A stretch of 64,000 nucleotides of DNA from JAHFDS01 sp964593795 (lineage in GTDB: Bacteria > Myxococcota_A > Polyangia > JAHFDS01). Below, piece after piece: positions 34,664 through 44,933 of this stretch. The DNA lies in NCBI GenBank assembly GCA_964593795.1, contig CAZQJC010000017.1, forward strand, positions 49,388-113,387, given 5' to 3'. Below the pieces are notes generated by a model, which saw nothing but the letters and a program-made list of their open reading frames with translations, was not told the DNA's origin and searched no databases. The translations under genes were made by a program, and so were the position numbers. How positions within the stretch are numbered: position 1 is the stretch's first letter; each line of letters opens with the position of its first letter.

Positions 34664-36187
34664 GTGGCTCCCCGGATTGACTTGCCAGCGCCACGCGTGC
34701 CGGCGACCATCGAGCCGGGGTCCGTGAAGGAACGCAGGGTTTCTCGACGCGTGCGGGTGGAGTTGTCCGTCGGGGACGACCTCGACGTCGGGTTCACCTC
34801 GGCGCTCTGGGACGCCGGCTTCGCCCTCGAGACGCGTCGGCTCGCCAAGGTAGGCACGCCGGTCCGAGGCCACGCGCTGCTGCCAGGTGCCCAGTCCGGC
34901 GGGAGCGCGCGCGTCGCCTTCGAGGGTCAGGTCTCGGCGGTCGTCCCCGGCGATCCGACCACGGTGCGCCCGCCGCTCCTCGAGGTGACCTTCGGTGACG
35001 CCATCGACCCGCGGTGGACCTCGTTCGTGTTTCGACTGACCGGCGTCCCCGAGAGCACCGCCCCGCGCCCGGCCGCGACCGACTCCCAGCTCGTCGCCCC
35101 ACCCGCGCCTGGTCCCGTGGACGACCCGCGCACCGCCCGGAGCAGCACCATCCGTCGCGCCGTTCGCGCCGGGGGCCGGCGAGAGTCGCGGAAGTTCCCG
35201 CGCTTCGACTGCAAGCTCGAGGCGCGGTACGAGTTCTTCGTGGGCCCGGTGGCCGAGCGCAACCACCTCGGCGAGATCCTCGACGTCAGCCGTGGCGGCT
35301 GTCGCCTGAGCACCGGCGAGCGCAAGGAGGCCCCGTTCTCGCGCGCGTTCGTGCACCTCAAGCTGCCCGTCGGCGACAAGGTCCGCATGCTGGCCGTCGT
35401 GCGCTGGTCGGTGGCGCCCGCCGAGGGGCGCCCCGGCTCGATGGGCGTCCAGTTCGAGTCGGGACAGACGCTCTCCCCGGCGTACGAGCAGTACCTCGCG
35501 CAGCTCGAGGTCGCAGAGGCCGAGCGCCTGGCCCGCGAGGCGCCGCCACCGGAGCCGATTCCGCCCCCCGTGGTGCCGCCGGTTCGGCGCCAGGCGACGA
35601 TCGGCCTTCGCGAGGTCGCCGAGGTGGCGCGCGCGGCGCAGCAGGCCCGGACCGGCACGCCGCCGCCCCCGACCAGGCGCGACGAGACGTTCCCCATGTG
35701 GCGCGGGCCGGGTGGGCGGATCATGACGCCGGACCCGGCGAGCGCGCCACTCGAGCCGCCCCTGCCCGCTGCGCCGCGGACGACTCCCGCGCCGCCACCG
35801 CCCGCGCGGACCACGCCGCCGCCCTCGGCTCCCCCGCGAGCCACGGCTCCGCCCGCGGAGCGCACGCGAACGGCGCCGCCGCCCGCGGCTCCCGGGGGGG
35901 ACGCCGAGGCGAAGGTGGCGGACCTCCTGTCCGAATACCTCGCCTCGCCCGAGCCACCGCCCGCGCCCACCACGGCTCCCCCCGATCCCGCGCCCGCGCC
36001 GCCCGACGAGGCGTTCGCGAGCATGCTGCGCGACTACGTCGTGGAGGAGCCCGCGGCGGCCCAGCAGGTGCCGTCACCGCCTCCCGAGCCTCCTGCCAGC
36101 CCGGCACCGGCCGCCAGGCCCGCGAACGTCGACTTCCTCCTCTACGACTACCTGACGGACGATCCCGCGAAGAAGAAAAAGACCTGA
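34664..36187 (+). CDS. PilZ-domain protein with Pro-rich linker and three repeated short C-terminal motifs
   Basis: 507 aa with a GTG start; a GTG at 34724 (VKERRVSRRV) is an alternative. Residues 20-130 look like a degenerate PilZ domain. A second PilZ domain at about 168-285 has RRESRKFPRFDCKLEARYEF and LDVSRGGCRLS, the RxxxR-like and DxSxxG motifs. Residues 290-410 are Pro/Ala/Thr-rich and disordered. The tail carries three related motifs, DLLSEYL at about 420, MLRDYVVEE at about 455 and LLYDYLTDD near the end, which reads as a repeated docking motif. It is probably a c-di-GMP effector that binds a multivalent partner. It is cytosolic and has no enzyme domain. Confidence 0.85.
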   Translation: MAPRIDLPAPRVPATIEPGSVKERRVSRRVRVELSVGDDLDVGFTSALWDAGFALETRRLAKVGTPVRGHALLPGAQSGGSARVAFEGQVSAVVPGDPTTVRPPLLEVTFGDAIDPRWTSFVFRLTGVPESTAPRPAATDSQLVAPPAPGPVDDPRTARSSTIRRAVRAGGRRESRKFPRFDCKLEARYEFFVGPVAERNHLGEILDVSRGGCRLSTGERKEAPFSRAFVHLKLPVGDKVRMLAVVRWSVAPAEGRPGSMGVQFESGQTLSPAYEQYLAQLEVAEAERLAREAPPPEPIPPPVVPPVRRQATIGLREVAEVARAAQQARTGTPPPPTRRDETFPMWRGPGGRIMTPDPASAPLEPPLPAAPRTTPAPPPPARTTPPPSAPPRATAPPAERTRTAPPPAAPGGDAEAKVADLLSEYLASPEPPPAPTTAPPDPAPAPPDEAFASMLRDYVVEEPAAAQQVPSPPPEPPASPAPAARPANVDFLLYDYLTDDPAKKKKT

Positions 36188-36189
36188 CG

Positions 36190-36384
36190 CCAGGCCCCAG
36201 GCCCGATGGGCTCGAACCAGCGCTTGGATGCGCTGCGGCATCCGCCTTCGAGGCGAGCGCAGCTCGCCGCAAGGGCGTAGCGAAGCGAAGACGCAGGGTG
36301 GGGGGCCCGTGAGGCCATGCCGAGCGGGGGTGGGGCGGCGCGCCCCGCCTGCGGACGCCTTCCGAGGCGTCCGATCGTAACTAG
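36190..36384 (-). repeat. 3'-gene-end repeat, long copy (hairpins plus CCCTGCGTCTTCGCT)
   Basis: On the minus strand from the kamA stop: a hairpin with an 8-bp stem GGACGCCT/AGGCGTCC and a 4-nt loop (36362-36381 region), then a GGGGCGGCGCGCCCC hairpin, then CCCTGCGTCTTCGCTTCGCTACGCCCTTGCG. The same order and core sequence recurs at 60806-60997. The boundary overlaps the TAG stop of kamA (CTAG 36381-36384). Confidence 0.7.
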
Positions 36385-37766
36385 CCGCGCTGGAAGCGGC
36401 GCGCCTTGTCGAGCGCCTCGTCGAGCATGGGCTGGTGCTGCGCGGGATCGGCCCAGCGCGCCTGGCCGGCCGCCGGTAGCTCGTCGATCGGGTCGAAGTA
36501 ATAGAAGTAGCGATCGGCCTTCACGGCGGGGCTCGTGAACACCGACACCCCGGTCGTGCGGTCGTAGTGCTCGAACGAGTGCGCGTCGCGCTTGCCGCCG
36601 CCACCGGGCGCGTCCACGACGAAGGTCGGCGTGTTGAAGCCGGCCGTGGCCCCGCGCACGTGCTTCTCGAGCGCAATCGCGGTCGCCAGGGTCGTGCGCA
36701 GATCCTCGACGCCCTGCACGAGGTCGTGCACGTAGACGTAGTAGGGGTGCACGTTGACGAGCGCGAGGCGCCGCAAGAGGAGGGTCATCACCTCGGGCGC
36801 GTCGTTGACCCGGCGCTGCAGCACCGACTGGTTCCGCACGAAGATCCCGCGCTCGAACAGCACGTCCATCGCGCGGCGCGTGATCTCGGTGACCTCGGCC
36901 GGGTGGTTGAAGTGCGTGTGGAGGACGACCTCCTTGTGCATCTTGCGCCCGCGCTCGACCACCCGCGTCAGCGCGTCGAGCCACGCGTGGTCGGTCAGGA
37001 TCTTCTGCGGCATCACCGCCGGCCCCTTGGTCGCAAAGCGCATGCGGCGGATGTTCGGCATCTCGAGCAGCGTCATGCCGATCGCCTCGATCTGCTCGGC
37101 GCGCAGGTTGTACGCGTCGCCGCCCGAGATCACGATGTCCTCGAGCTCCGGCCGGGACTCGATGTAGCGGTAGGCCTTCTTCCAGCGCTCCTCGTTGACC
37201 TTGAGCTGGACCTTCTCGACCTCCTCGGTGTCGATGCCGACCGCGTAGCTGCGCGTGCAGAAGCGGCAGTACACCGGGCACGTGTTGAGCGGCAGGAAGA
37301 GCGCCTTGTCGACGTAGCGGTGGGTCAGCCCCGGCACCGGCGCGTCCGCCTGCTCGCCGAGGGAGTCGAGCCCGAGCTTCGGGTGGTCCGGCAGGAGCTT
37401 CGTCCCGACGGGGATGAACTGGATGCGCAGCGGGTCGTTGTACGGATCCGCCCAGTCGATGAGCGAGAGGAGGTACGGCGAGACGCGCACGCTCATGGGC
37501 GCCCGCGCGAAGCCCGCCTCGGCGTCCTGGAAGAAGCTCTCCGGCGCGAGGCCCTTGATCGCGTCGAGGAGCTTTCTCGCGTTGGTGATCGAGTGCTTGG
37601 CCTGCCAGTGGTGGTCGAGGAACTCCGCCTCCGACACGCCCGCGTACGACGGGATCCGGCGCCAGAAATCCCCACCGAGCAGCTCGCGGTGCGCGAGCGA
37701 CTTCGGGTCCACAGGGGGCTTCTGCGCGGGGACCGCTTCCTCTGAAATCACGGACAGCGACGACAT
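36381..37766 (-). CDS. KamA-family radical SAM aminomutase (lysine 2,3-aminomutase-like)
   Basis: 461 aa. The [4Fe-4S] cysteines C163/C167/C170 lie in CPVYCRFC (CxxxCxxC), and the PLP/substrate motif VVDAPGGGGK is intact, with the Lys that holds PLP and the preceding Asp that binds the substrate amine. It converts L-lysine to beta-lysine by an adenosyl radical in characterised homologues; glutamate or other 2,3-aminomutases share the fold, so the substrate is not certain. The length matches full KamA and exceeds EpmB, the EF-P enzyme. The start is the ATG at 37766. A TATAAG box lies 6 nt upstream. Confidence 0.9.
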   Translation of the reverse strand: MSSLSVISEEAVPAQKPPVDPKSLAHRELLGGDFWRRIPSYAGVSEAEFLDHHWQAKHSITNARKLLDAIKGLAPESFFQDAEAGFARAPMSVRVSPYLLSLIDWADPYNDPLRIQFIPVGTKLLPDHPKLGLDSLGEQADAPVPGLTHRYVDKALFLPLNTCPVYCRFCTRSYAVGIDTEEVEKVQLKVNEERWKKAYRYIESRPELEDIVISGGDAYNLRAEQIEAIGMTLLEMPNIRRMRFATKGPAVMPQKILTDHAWLDALTRVVERGRKMHKEVVLHTHFNHPAEVTEITRRAMDVLFERGIFVRNQSVLQRRVNDAPEVMTLLLRRLALVNVHPYYVYVHDLVQGVEDLRTTLATAIALEKHVRGATAGFNTPTFVVDAPGGGGKRDAHSFEHYDRTTGVSVFTSPAVKADRYFYYFDPIDELPAAGQARWADPAQHQPMLDEALDKARRFQRG

Positions 37767-37834
37767 GCGCGTCTTATAGCGCACCGGCGAAGCGAGGCGA
37801 CTTGCGTTTCGATGATCCAGGCGGCCGGGGGCGC

Positions 37835-37840
37835 TATACT
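37835..37840 (+). promoter_or_regulatory. -10-like box TATACT before ettA
   Basis: TATACT ends 10 nt before the EttA ATG. The -35 region is not recognisable. It would give an almost leaderless transcript. Confidence 0.35.
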
Positions 37841-37850
37841 CGCCGCCCCC

Positions 37851-39527
<1,677 letters not shown>

Positions 39528-39632
39528 CCAGTGGCTAGGGGTGGCGCCCCATGGAACGCCACCGTTGCTCGACCTCTGACACAACTCGACATGATCCGGC
39601 CGGCAAGGCCGCGAAAGTCCGTCGTCGTGTGG

Positions 39633-39649
39633 TGGTACGCCGGTTGCTT
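39633..39649 (+). promoter_or_regulatory. Sigma-54 promoter candidate
   Basis: TGGTACGCCGGTTGCTT has GG at 39634-39635, exactly 10 nt, then GC at 39646-39647, and the TTGC of the -12 element. This agrees with the TGGCACG-N4-TTGC consensus except at one position. Transcription would start near 39659, only about 8 nt before the ATG at 39667. Confidence 0.45.
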
Positions 39650-39666
39650 TGTGCTCCTGGTTACGA

Positions 39667-40290
39667 ATGGACTGGCGCAGAAGCATCGGGATCGTGGGGC
39701 TGGCGCTCGCGGCTGGCGGCTGCAAGGACTTCATCGACGTCTCGAGCCGCGGCACGATGGAGGTGTCGTCGAACGCCTCGAGCGGCTCGTCGTCGGCCGC
39801 CGCCGGAGGCGGCGCCATCATCGCGACCGACTGGCGCAAGACGGGCACGGAGCGCCGCTCGCAGGTGGTCGGCGGCGAGCACCCGCACGCGGTGATGGCC
39901 CCGGAGGCCCGCGGGGACCAGGTGGTCGTGCGGGTCAGCACCGCCAGGGCGCGCGACTGCCTCGTCACCGTCACCGAGTCCTGGGCGAAGTTCGCGCGCT
40001 ACGAGAACGGCACCGAGCGCGCCATCGACCGCAAGGCAGAGGAGTCGCGCGTGACGGAGCTGTGCGAGGTCGCGCCGGCGGGGGGCGTGCCGGTCGTGAT
40101 CGAGGACGACAAGCACAGGGTCGTGCTCTCCGCGACTAGCGACGGTACTGGCCGGGCCGAGGCGACCGTCCCCGTGACGCGCCTGGCCGACGTGGCGTGG
40201 CTGCGACTGCGCGCCGGGGGACGCGAGATCCCCGACGGCGCGGTGCCCCTCTTCAAGCTCGCGCGCAGCAGCGGAGCCGGCAGACCATGA
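39667..40290 (+). CDS. Lipoprotein, first of a tandem paralogous pair
   Basis: 207 aa. Lipobox AGGC with Cys19, then a Ser/Gly/Ala linker to about residue 45. The mature domain is beta-rich, with the pattern DCLVTVTESW ... VTELCEVAPAGGVPVVIEDD, that is, two Cys likely to form a disulphide, followed by a strand repeat. The next gene encodes a protein with the same layout (C-V-V-S-T ... VEVCESAPVAAPIAIAF). The ATGA overlap links them. Function is unknown. A sigma-54-type promoter candidate stands just upstream. The ATG at 39667 is preferred to one at 39649 because it gives a normal signal peptide. Confidence 0.8.
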   Translation: MDWRRSIGIVGLALAAGGCKDFIDVSSRGTMEVSSNASSGSSSAAAGGGAIIATDWRKTGTERRSQVVGGEHPHAVMAPEARGDQVVVRVSTARARDCLVTVTESWAKFARYENGTERAIDRKAEESRVTELCEVAPAGGVPVVIEDDKHRVVLSATSDGTGRAEATVPVTRLADVAWLRLRAGGREIPDGAVPLFKLARSSGAGRP

Positions 40291-40934
40291 CGGCGCTCAT
40301 CCCCTCGGTCCTCGCGGTCCTCCTCCTCGGTGGGTGCGACCTCATGATCAAGCTGGCCGACCTGTCTTCGAGCGGGGGCGGGGGCGGTGCGTCGCGAGAG
40401 CGCGTCCAGGACCCGAGCCCGACCGGCGAGCAGCTCGTGTCGTCTCGTCGCGTCAAGGGGCCGCTCGGCGCGACCGCGCGCGTGCTCGCGCTGCACGCCT
40501 ACGAGAAGTCGCCGGGCCAGGTCGTGATGTCCCTCGAGGCCGCCGACGAGCGCCGCTGCGTGGTCAGCACGATCAACACCTACCGCATCGGAAAGGCCTC
40601 GCCTGGCGAGGGCGATCAGGGCAGCGCGAGCCGCACCAGCACCGAGGTCGAGGTGTGCGAGTCCGCGCCCGTCGCGGCGCCGATCGCGATCGCGTTCGCC
40701 GACGGCGCCACGCTCGCGAGCGGCACGACGGGGCCGGACGGCAAGCTCGAGGTGGTCGTCACCCCCGACGTGTTCGCGACCCACGCGGGCGCGCCTGTCG
40801 CCACGCTCGGCGGTGCGCGCATCGCCACCGCCGACGCGGCCCTCGCCCAGCTCGCCGAGATGCTGCGCAAGCGGGCGCCCAAGGCGGGCGCCGAAAGGGC
40901 GCCGAACGTTACTGCAGCTTCTTCGACGCCGTGA
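40287..40934 (+). CDS. Lipoprotein, second of the tandem paralogous pair
   Basis: 215 aa. Lipobox GGC with Cys17, then a Ser/Gly linker. The mature part repeats the plan of its neighbour: Arg-Arg-Cys-Val-Val, a charged loop, then EVCESAP, then a GTTGPDGKLEVVV strand pair. The shared Cys spacing and SAP/APxxAP motif indicate duplication. The C-terminal 50 residues are Ala/Lys/Arg-rich and may be helical. The stop lies inside the 3' end of the convergent lipoprotein gene (26-bp overlap). Role unknown. Confidence 0.8.
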   Translation: MTALIPSVLAVLLLGGCDLMIKLADLSSSGGGGGASRERVQDPSPTGEQLVSSRRVKGPLGATARVLALHAYEKSPGQVVMSLEAADERRCVVSTINTYRIGKASPGEGDQGSASRTSTEVEVCESAPVAAPIAIAFADGATLASGTTGPDGKLEVVVTPDVFATHAGAPVATLGGARIATADAALAQLAEMLRKRAPKAGAERAPNVTAASSTP

Positions 40935-41784
40935 CGGCGCCGGAGGGCAGGCGCTTGAGCGCCTCCTGGTAGACCTTCTTCGCGCGGTTGGCCTTCTCCT
41001 TGGCCACCGCGGCGTCGCTCATCTTGCCCATCGTGAGCTCGGCGAACGCGCGCCCCTGCTGCGCGCCGATGCGCTCGTGGACGTCGCGGGCGCCGACGGT
41101 GTCCCACTCCTTGCGCGAGCCCACCTTGACGCGGAGGACCTCTCCGTCCTTGTGCACGCCCACGAACGTGAGCTTCTCCAGGGCCGGCACCTTCTCGTAC
41201 AGGCGATCCGCGTAGTCGAGGAAGTCCGTCACGGCCGCGACGTAGTTGATGCTGGCGCGCCACTCGTCCTTGCCGGGCTCGACGAACGGCAGCGTGAGGA
41301 CGACCGCCTTCTGCGCCTCCTCGATCTCGGTCTTCGGCTTCTTGCTGCCGACGAACGTGTCGCCCGCGAGCACGGCGGCGACCTGCTTGCCGAACGAGAG
41401 CTCGACCTTGTTGTCGAACGTCGGCCCGAAGTCGCCCCGCTTCTTGGTGACGCTCGCGATCCAGCCCTTGTCCGGGCTCTTCTGGGCCGCCTCGGCCGAG
41501 GGAAAGACGAAGGCGGAGACCTGCAGCGGCTCGCCGGCGCGCGTCATCATCTGGCGATAGAGGTGCTGCAGGACCTTGTCGAGCTCCTCGCGCTCGGGGA
41601 CGGCCGAGAGCGCGACGCGCACCTCGACAGTGTCGCGGTCCGCCGACACCTTGTCCTCCACGACGGTGAAGGCGGGCGTACCGGCCGGCGCCGCCGCGAT
41701 GGGCGGCGGAGGCGGCGGTGCCTCCGGAGTGCTCGAACCCGAGCAGCCGACGAGCGCGAACAAGAGACCTGCGCAGAGCCGCAT
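40909..41784 (-). CDS. Lipoprotein of unknown function, convergent with the tandem pair
   Basis: 291 aa from the ATG at 41784; an upstream start at 41823 would add 13 residues that do not look like a signal. Lipobox LVGC with Cys14, then a Ser/Pro-rich linker. The mature region is mixed alpha/beta with many Lys/Glu (KVLQHLYRQMMTRAGEPLQVSAFVFPSAEAAQK). It does not resemble any family I know. Its 3' end overlaps the preceding gene by 26 bp on the other strand. The C-terminal 60 residues form charged helices with a repeated Lys/Ala pattern. Confidence 0.8.
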   Translation of the reverse strand: MRLCAGLLFALVGCSGSSTPEAPPPPPPIAAAPAGTPAFTVVEDKVSADRDTVEVRVALSAVPEREELDKVLQHLYRQMMTRAGEPLQVSAFVFPSAEAAQKSPDKGWIASVTKKRGDFGPTFDNKVELSFGKQVAAVLAGDTFVGSKKPKTEIEEAQKAVVLTLPFVEPGKDEWRASINYVAAVTDFLDYADRLYEKVPALEKLTFVGVHKDGEVLRVKVGSRKEWDTVGARDVHERIGAQQGRAFAELTMGKMSDAAVAKEKANRAKKVYQEALKRLPSGAVTASKKLQ

Positions 41785-41851
41785 GAAACCCCCGGGAAGA
41801 GAGGTGCGTACACTAGCACACACGCGTTTGCTCCGATCCCGGTTATCTTGA

Positions 41852-43678
41852 TCAATCCAAGGCGAAGCGCGCGAGGTGCGCGGCGCGGGCCGCCGGGACC
41901 GCCGGCTGCTCGGCCTTCCAGAGCACGAGATCCTCGATCACGAGGACGTCCATGTCGCACGCGAGGAAGCACCGGTACGCGTCCTCGGCGGTGCACACGA
42001 TGGGCTCTCCCCGGATGTTGAAGCTCGTGTTGATGACGACCGGGCAGCCGGTGTCGGCCAGCATGCGCGCGAGGAGCGCCGCGAAGCGCGGGCTGCGCAG
42101 CGGATCCACGGTCTGCACGCGCGCGGAGCCGTCGACGTGGGTGACCGCCGGGATGGTCGAGCGCGGACGGCGCAGGCGCTCGAGGCCGGCCGGCTCGGGC
42201 CCCTCGGCGGCGAGCCTGCGCGATGGGTGCACGCCCGCGACGAGCAGCATGTACGGGCTCTCGGTGCCCTCGGGGAGCTCGAACCACTCGTGCGCGTGCG
42301 CCGCGAGCACCGCCGGCGCGAACGGCCGGAAGGACTCCCGGAACTTGATCTGCAGGTTGAGCTGCGACTGCATCTTCGCGGAGCGCGCGTCGCCGAGGAT
42401 GGAGCGACCGCCGAGCGCGCGCGGGCCGAACTCCATGCGGCCCTCGCAGACCCCGACGACCTTGCCGTCCTGGATGGCCCTCGCGACGAGCGCCACCGTG
42501 GCAGCCTGATCCGGCTGCCGGTGGTAGCGGGCGCCGGCGCGGTCGAGCGCGGCCGCCGCGGAGTCGCTGTCGAGGCCCGGCCCGAGGCGCGAGCCCCGCT
42601 GCGCGTCCCCGGCCCCCGGCGTGCGCGGCTTGTCGAGGAGCTGGTGCCACGCGAAGAGCGCCGCCCCGAGCGCCCCGCCCGAGTCTCCGGACGCGGGCTG
42701 GATCCAGATGCGTGAAAACGGCCCCTCACGGAGCAGGCGCCCGTTGGCAACGCAGTTGAGCGCCACGCCACCGGCCAGCACGATCGCGTCGAGCCCTGTC
42801 TGCGCGTGGAGGTCGCGCGCCATGCGCAGCACGATCTCCTCGGTCACCGCCTGGATCGACGCCGCCAGGTCCATCTCGCGCTCGGTGAGCGGCGCCTCGG
42901 CCGCGCGCGGCGGCCCGCCGAGCAGCGCGTCCATCCTGCGCGAGGTCATGCGCAGGCCCGCGAGGTAGTCGAAGTACGAGAGGTCCAGGCGGAACGAGCC
43001 GTCGGGCTTGAGGTCGAGGAGGTGCTCGAGGATGAGATCCTTGAACCGCGGCGTCCCGTAGGGCGCGAGGCCCATCAGCTTGTACTCGCCGGAGTTGACG
43101 CGGAAGCCGCAGAAGTAGGTGAACGCCGAGTAGAGCAGGCCCAGCGAGTGCGGGAAGCGGAGCTCGTCGGTGAGCGTGATGCGATTGCCGCGGCCGTGGC
43201 CGCGCGAGGCGGTCGCCCACTCGCCGACGCCGTCGAGCGTGAGGATCGCGGCCTCCTCGAAGGGCGACGGGAAGAACGCGCTCGCCGCGTGCGACTCGTG
43301 GTGCTCGGGGAACAGGAAGCGCCCGCGGTAGGCGCCGCCGAGGCCGCGATCGATCGCGCGGGGCAGGAAGAGCTTGTCCTCGAGCCAGACCGGCAGCGCC
43401 TTGGCGAAGGCGCGGAAGCCGCGCGGCGCGGTGTGCAGCCACGTCTCGAGCAGGCGCTCCAGCTTGAGGAGGGGCTTTTCGTAGAACACGACGAGGTCGA
43501 GATCCGCGGCGGTCGCGCCGGCCGCCTCGAGGCAGTAGCGGACCGCGCCCGCGGGAAAGCCGGCGTCGTGCTTCCTGCGCGAGAAGCGCTCCTCCTCGGC
43601 CGCCGCGACGATCTCACCGTCGCGCACGAGGCACGCGGCGCTGTCGTGATAGAAGGCCGAGAGCCCGAGGATCAGCAC
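41852..43678 (-). CDS. Carbamoyltransferase, NodU/CmcH/TobZ family
   Basis: 608 aa. The N-terminal domain has the ASKHA-like YrdC/Kae1 fold with HHESHAASAFFPSPF and ILTLDGVGEWAT; the C-terminal half contains GGVALNCVANGRL, EGRMEFGPRALGGRSIL and the terminal NTSFNIRGEPIVCTAEDA. All are family landmarks. The enzyme makes carbamoyl-adenylate from carbamoyl phosphate and ATP and transfers the carbamoyl group to a hydroxyl, often of a sugar or natural product. The acceptor is unknown. The gene downstream in transcription is a lipoprotein; upstream is an MFS exporter on the same strand, 42 bp away. Confidence 0.93.
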   Translation of the reverse strand: MLILGLSAFYHDSAACLVRDGEIVAAAEEERFSRRKHDAGFPAGAVRYCLEAAGATAADLDLVVFYEKPLLKLERLLETWLHTAPRGFRAFAKALPVWLEDKLFLPRAIDRGLGGAYRGRFLFPEHHESHAASAFFPSPFEEAAILTLDGVGEWATASRGHGRGNRITLTDELRFPHSLGLLYSAFTYFCGFRVNSGEYKLMGLAPYGTPRFKDLILEHLLDLKPDGSFRLDLSYFDYLAGLRMTSRRMDALLGGPPRAAEAPLTEREMDLAASIQAVTEEIVLRMARDLHAQTGLDAIVLAGGVALNCVANGRLLREGPFSRIWIQPASGDSGGALGAALFAWHQLLDKPRTPGAGDAQRGSRLGPGLDSDSAAAALDRAGARYHRQPDQAATVALVARAIQDGKVVGVCEGRMEFGPRALGGRSILGDARSAKMQSQLNLQIKFRESFRPFAPAVLAAHAHEWFELPEGTESPYMLLVAGVHPSRRLAAEGPEPAGLERLRRPRSTIPAVTHVDGSARVQTVDPLRSPRFAALLARMLADTGCPVVINTSFNIRGEPIVCTAEDAYRCFLACDMDVLVIEDLVLWKAEQPAVPAARAAHLARFALD

Positions 43679-43720
43679 GCGGCGCGAGGGTATTTCGAAA
43701 CGCCCCCGCTGGCCACCGCG

Positions 43721-44884
43721 TCAGCTCGCGCGGGCTGTCGCGCGGCGGTCCCACGCCGAGAACACGAGGGCGCCGGCCACCACGATCCCGGCCGCGGTGA
43801 CGAACATCGCGCCGTAGCCCTGCCGCGTGACGACCGCGCCGAGCAGCGGCCCGCCGACCAGCGTCCCGCCGTCGAAGAGCGCGGTGAAGATCGCGAGCGC
43901 CGCGCCGCGCTCGGTCGGGCGCGCGCGCGTGACGACGAGGCCGAGCAGGATCGGGAAGGTGAAGCCGTGGCCGAGTCCGCAGAGCACGCCGGCGCAGCCG
44001 ATCGCGCGAGCGTCCCTGGCCATCGCCAGGACGAGCAGGCCCGCGCACAGGGAGGCCAGCGCCGGAAGAAGAGTCCGCCGCGGACCGAGGCGCTCGGGCC
44101 AGCTCGAGCCCACGAGGCGCAGCCCCACCGCGGCGATGGAATAGGCCGAGTAGAAGAGGCCGAGCGTGCCCACGCCGCGCAGGAGCACGAACGTCTTCAT
44201 GAAGCTGAAGTAGCTCGCGATCGCCGTCGCGAAGCACAGGCCCGTGACCCAGAGCGGCAGGAGATCGCGTTGCAGGAGCGCCGCGAGGAGCCCGCGGGGC
44301 GGCTCGCCGGGAGGCCGCGGCACCTCACGCAGCGGTGTGGACAGCGCGAGCGCGGTCGCCGCGAGGCCCGCCGCCACGGCGAAGAGCGGCCGGTACCCGC
44401 CCGCCTCGAGGAGCGCGTCGCCCAGCAGCCCACCCACCGACATGGGCAGCAGGCCCGAGACGCCGAAGAGGGCGATGCCCTGGATGCGCCGCGAGGCCGG
44501 CAGGATGTCCGTCGCGTAGGCGAACAGGGACGCGAAGAGCGCCGCCTCCGCGAGGCCGTGCAGCACGCGCACCGTGTAGACCCACGGCCCGAGCACGGAG
44601 ACGGACAGGTACGCCAGGCAGACGAGGACGTGGAGCGCGCCGCCGAAGACGATGACGAGGCGCCTGCCGCGGAGGTCCATCGCGCGACCGAGCGCGGGGC
44701 GGGCGAGCACGGCCGTGGCGCCCGTGATCCCGACGACGAAGCCGATCTCGAGCTCGCGCGCGCCGAGCCCCTGCAGGAAACCCCCGAGGTGCAGGTAGAG
44801 GTTGAACGCCAGCGCGTGCAGGAAGTGGACGAGCGACAAGAGGAGAAAGCGCGGCGACAGGATGCGGTCGTCGTCGGTCACCAC
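43721..44884 (-). CDS. MFS transporter
   Basis: 387 aa from a GTG pair at 44884/44881; the open frame extends 87 codons upstream but over antisense Arg-rich sequence. About 12 hydrophobic helices are present, with the MFS loop motif LGRAMDLRGRRLVIVFGG between helices 2 and 3 and a weaker repeat in the second half (GPRRTLLPALASLCAG). It is an inner-membrane transporter; direction and substrate cannot be read. Its place next to a carbamoyltransferase suggests export of a carbamoylated product, as inference. It is divergent from the DUF5916 gene. Confidence 0.9.
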   Translation of the reverse strand: MVTDDDRILSPRFLLLSLVHFLHALAFNLYLHLGGFLQGLGARELEIGFVVGITGATAVLARPALGRAMDLRGRRLVIVFGGALHVLVCLAYLSVSVLGPWVYTVRVLHGLAEAALFASLFAYATDILPASRRIQGIALFGVSGLLPMSVGGLLGDALLEAGGYRPLFAVAAGLAATALALSTPLREVPRPPGEPPRGLLAALLQRDLLPLWVTGLCFATAIASYFSFMKTFVLLRGVGTLGLFYSAYSIAAVGLRLVGSSWPERLGPRRTLLPALASLCAGLLVLAMARDARAIGCAGVLCGLGHGFTFPILLGLVVTRARPTERGAALAIFTALFDGGTLVGGPLLGAVVTRQGYGAMFVTAAGIVVAGALVFSAWDRRATARAS

Positions 44885-44933
44885 CCGGGACGTAGCACAC
44901 CACCGGCGGCCGAGTCGGCTATCCTGCCGGCGC

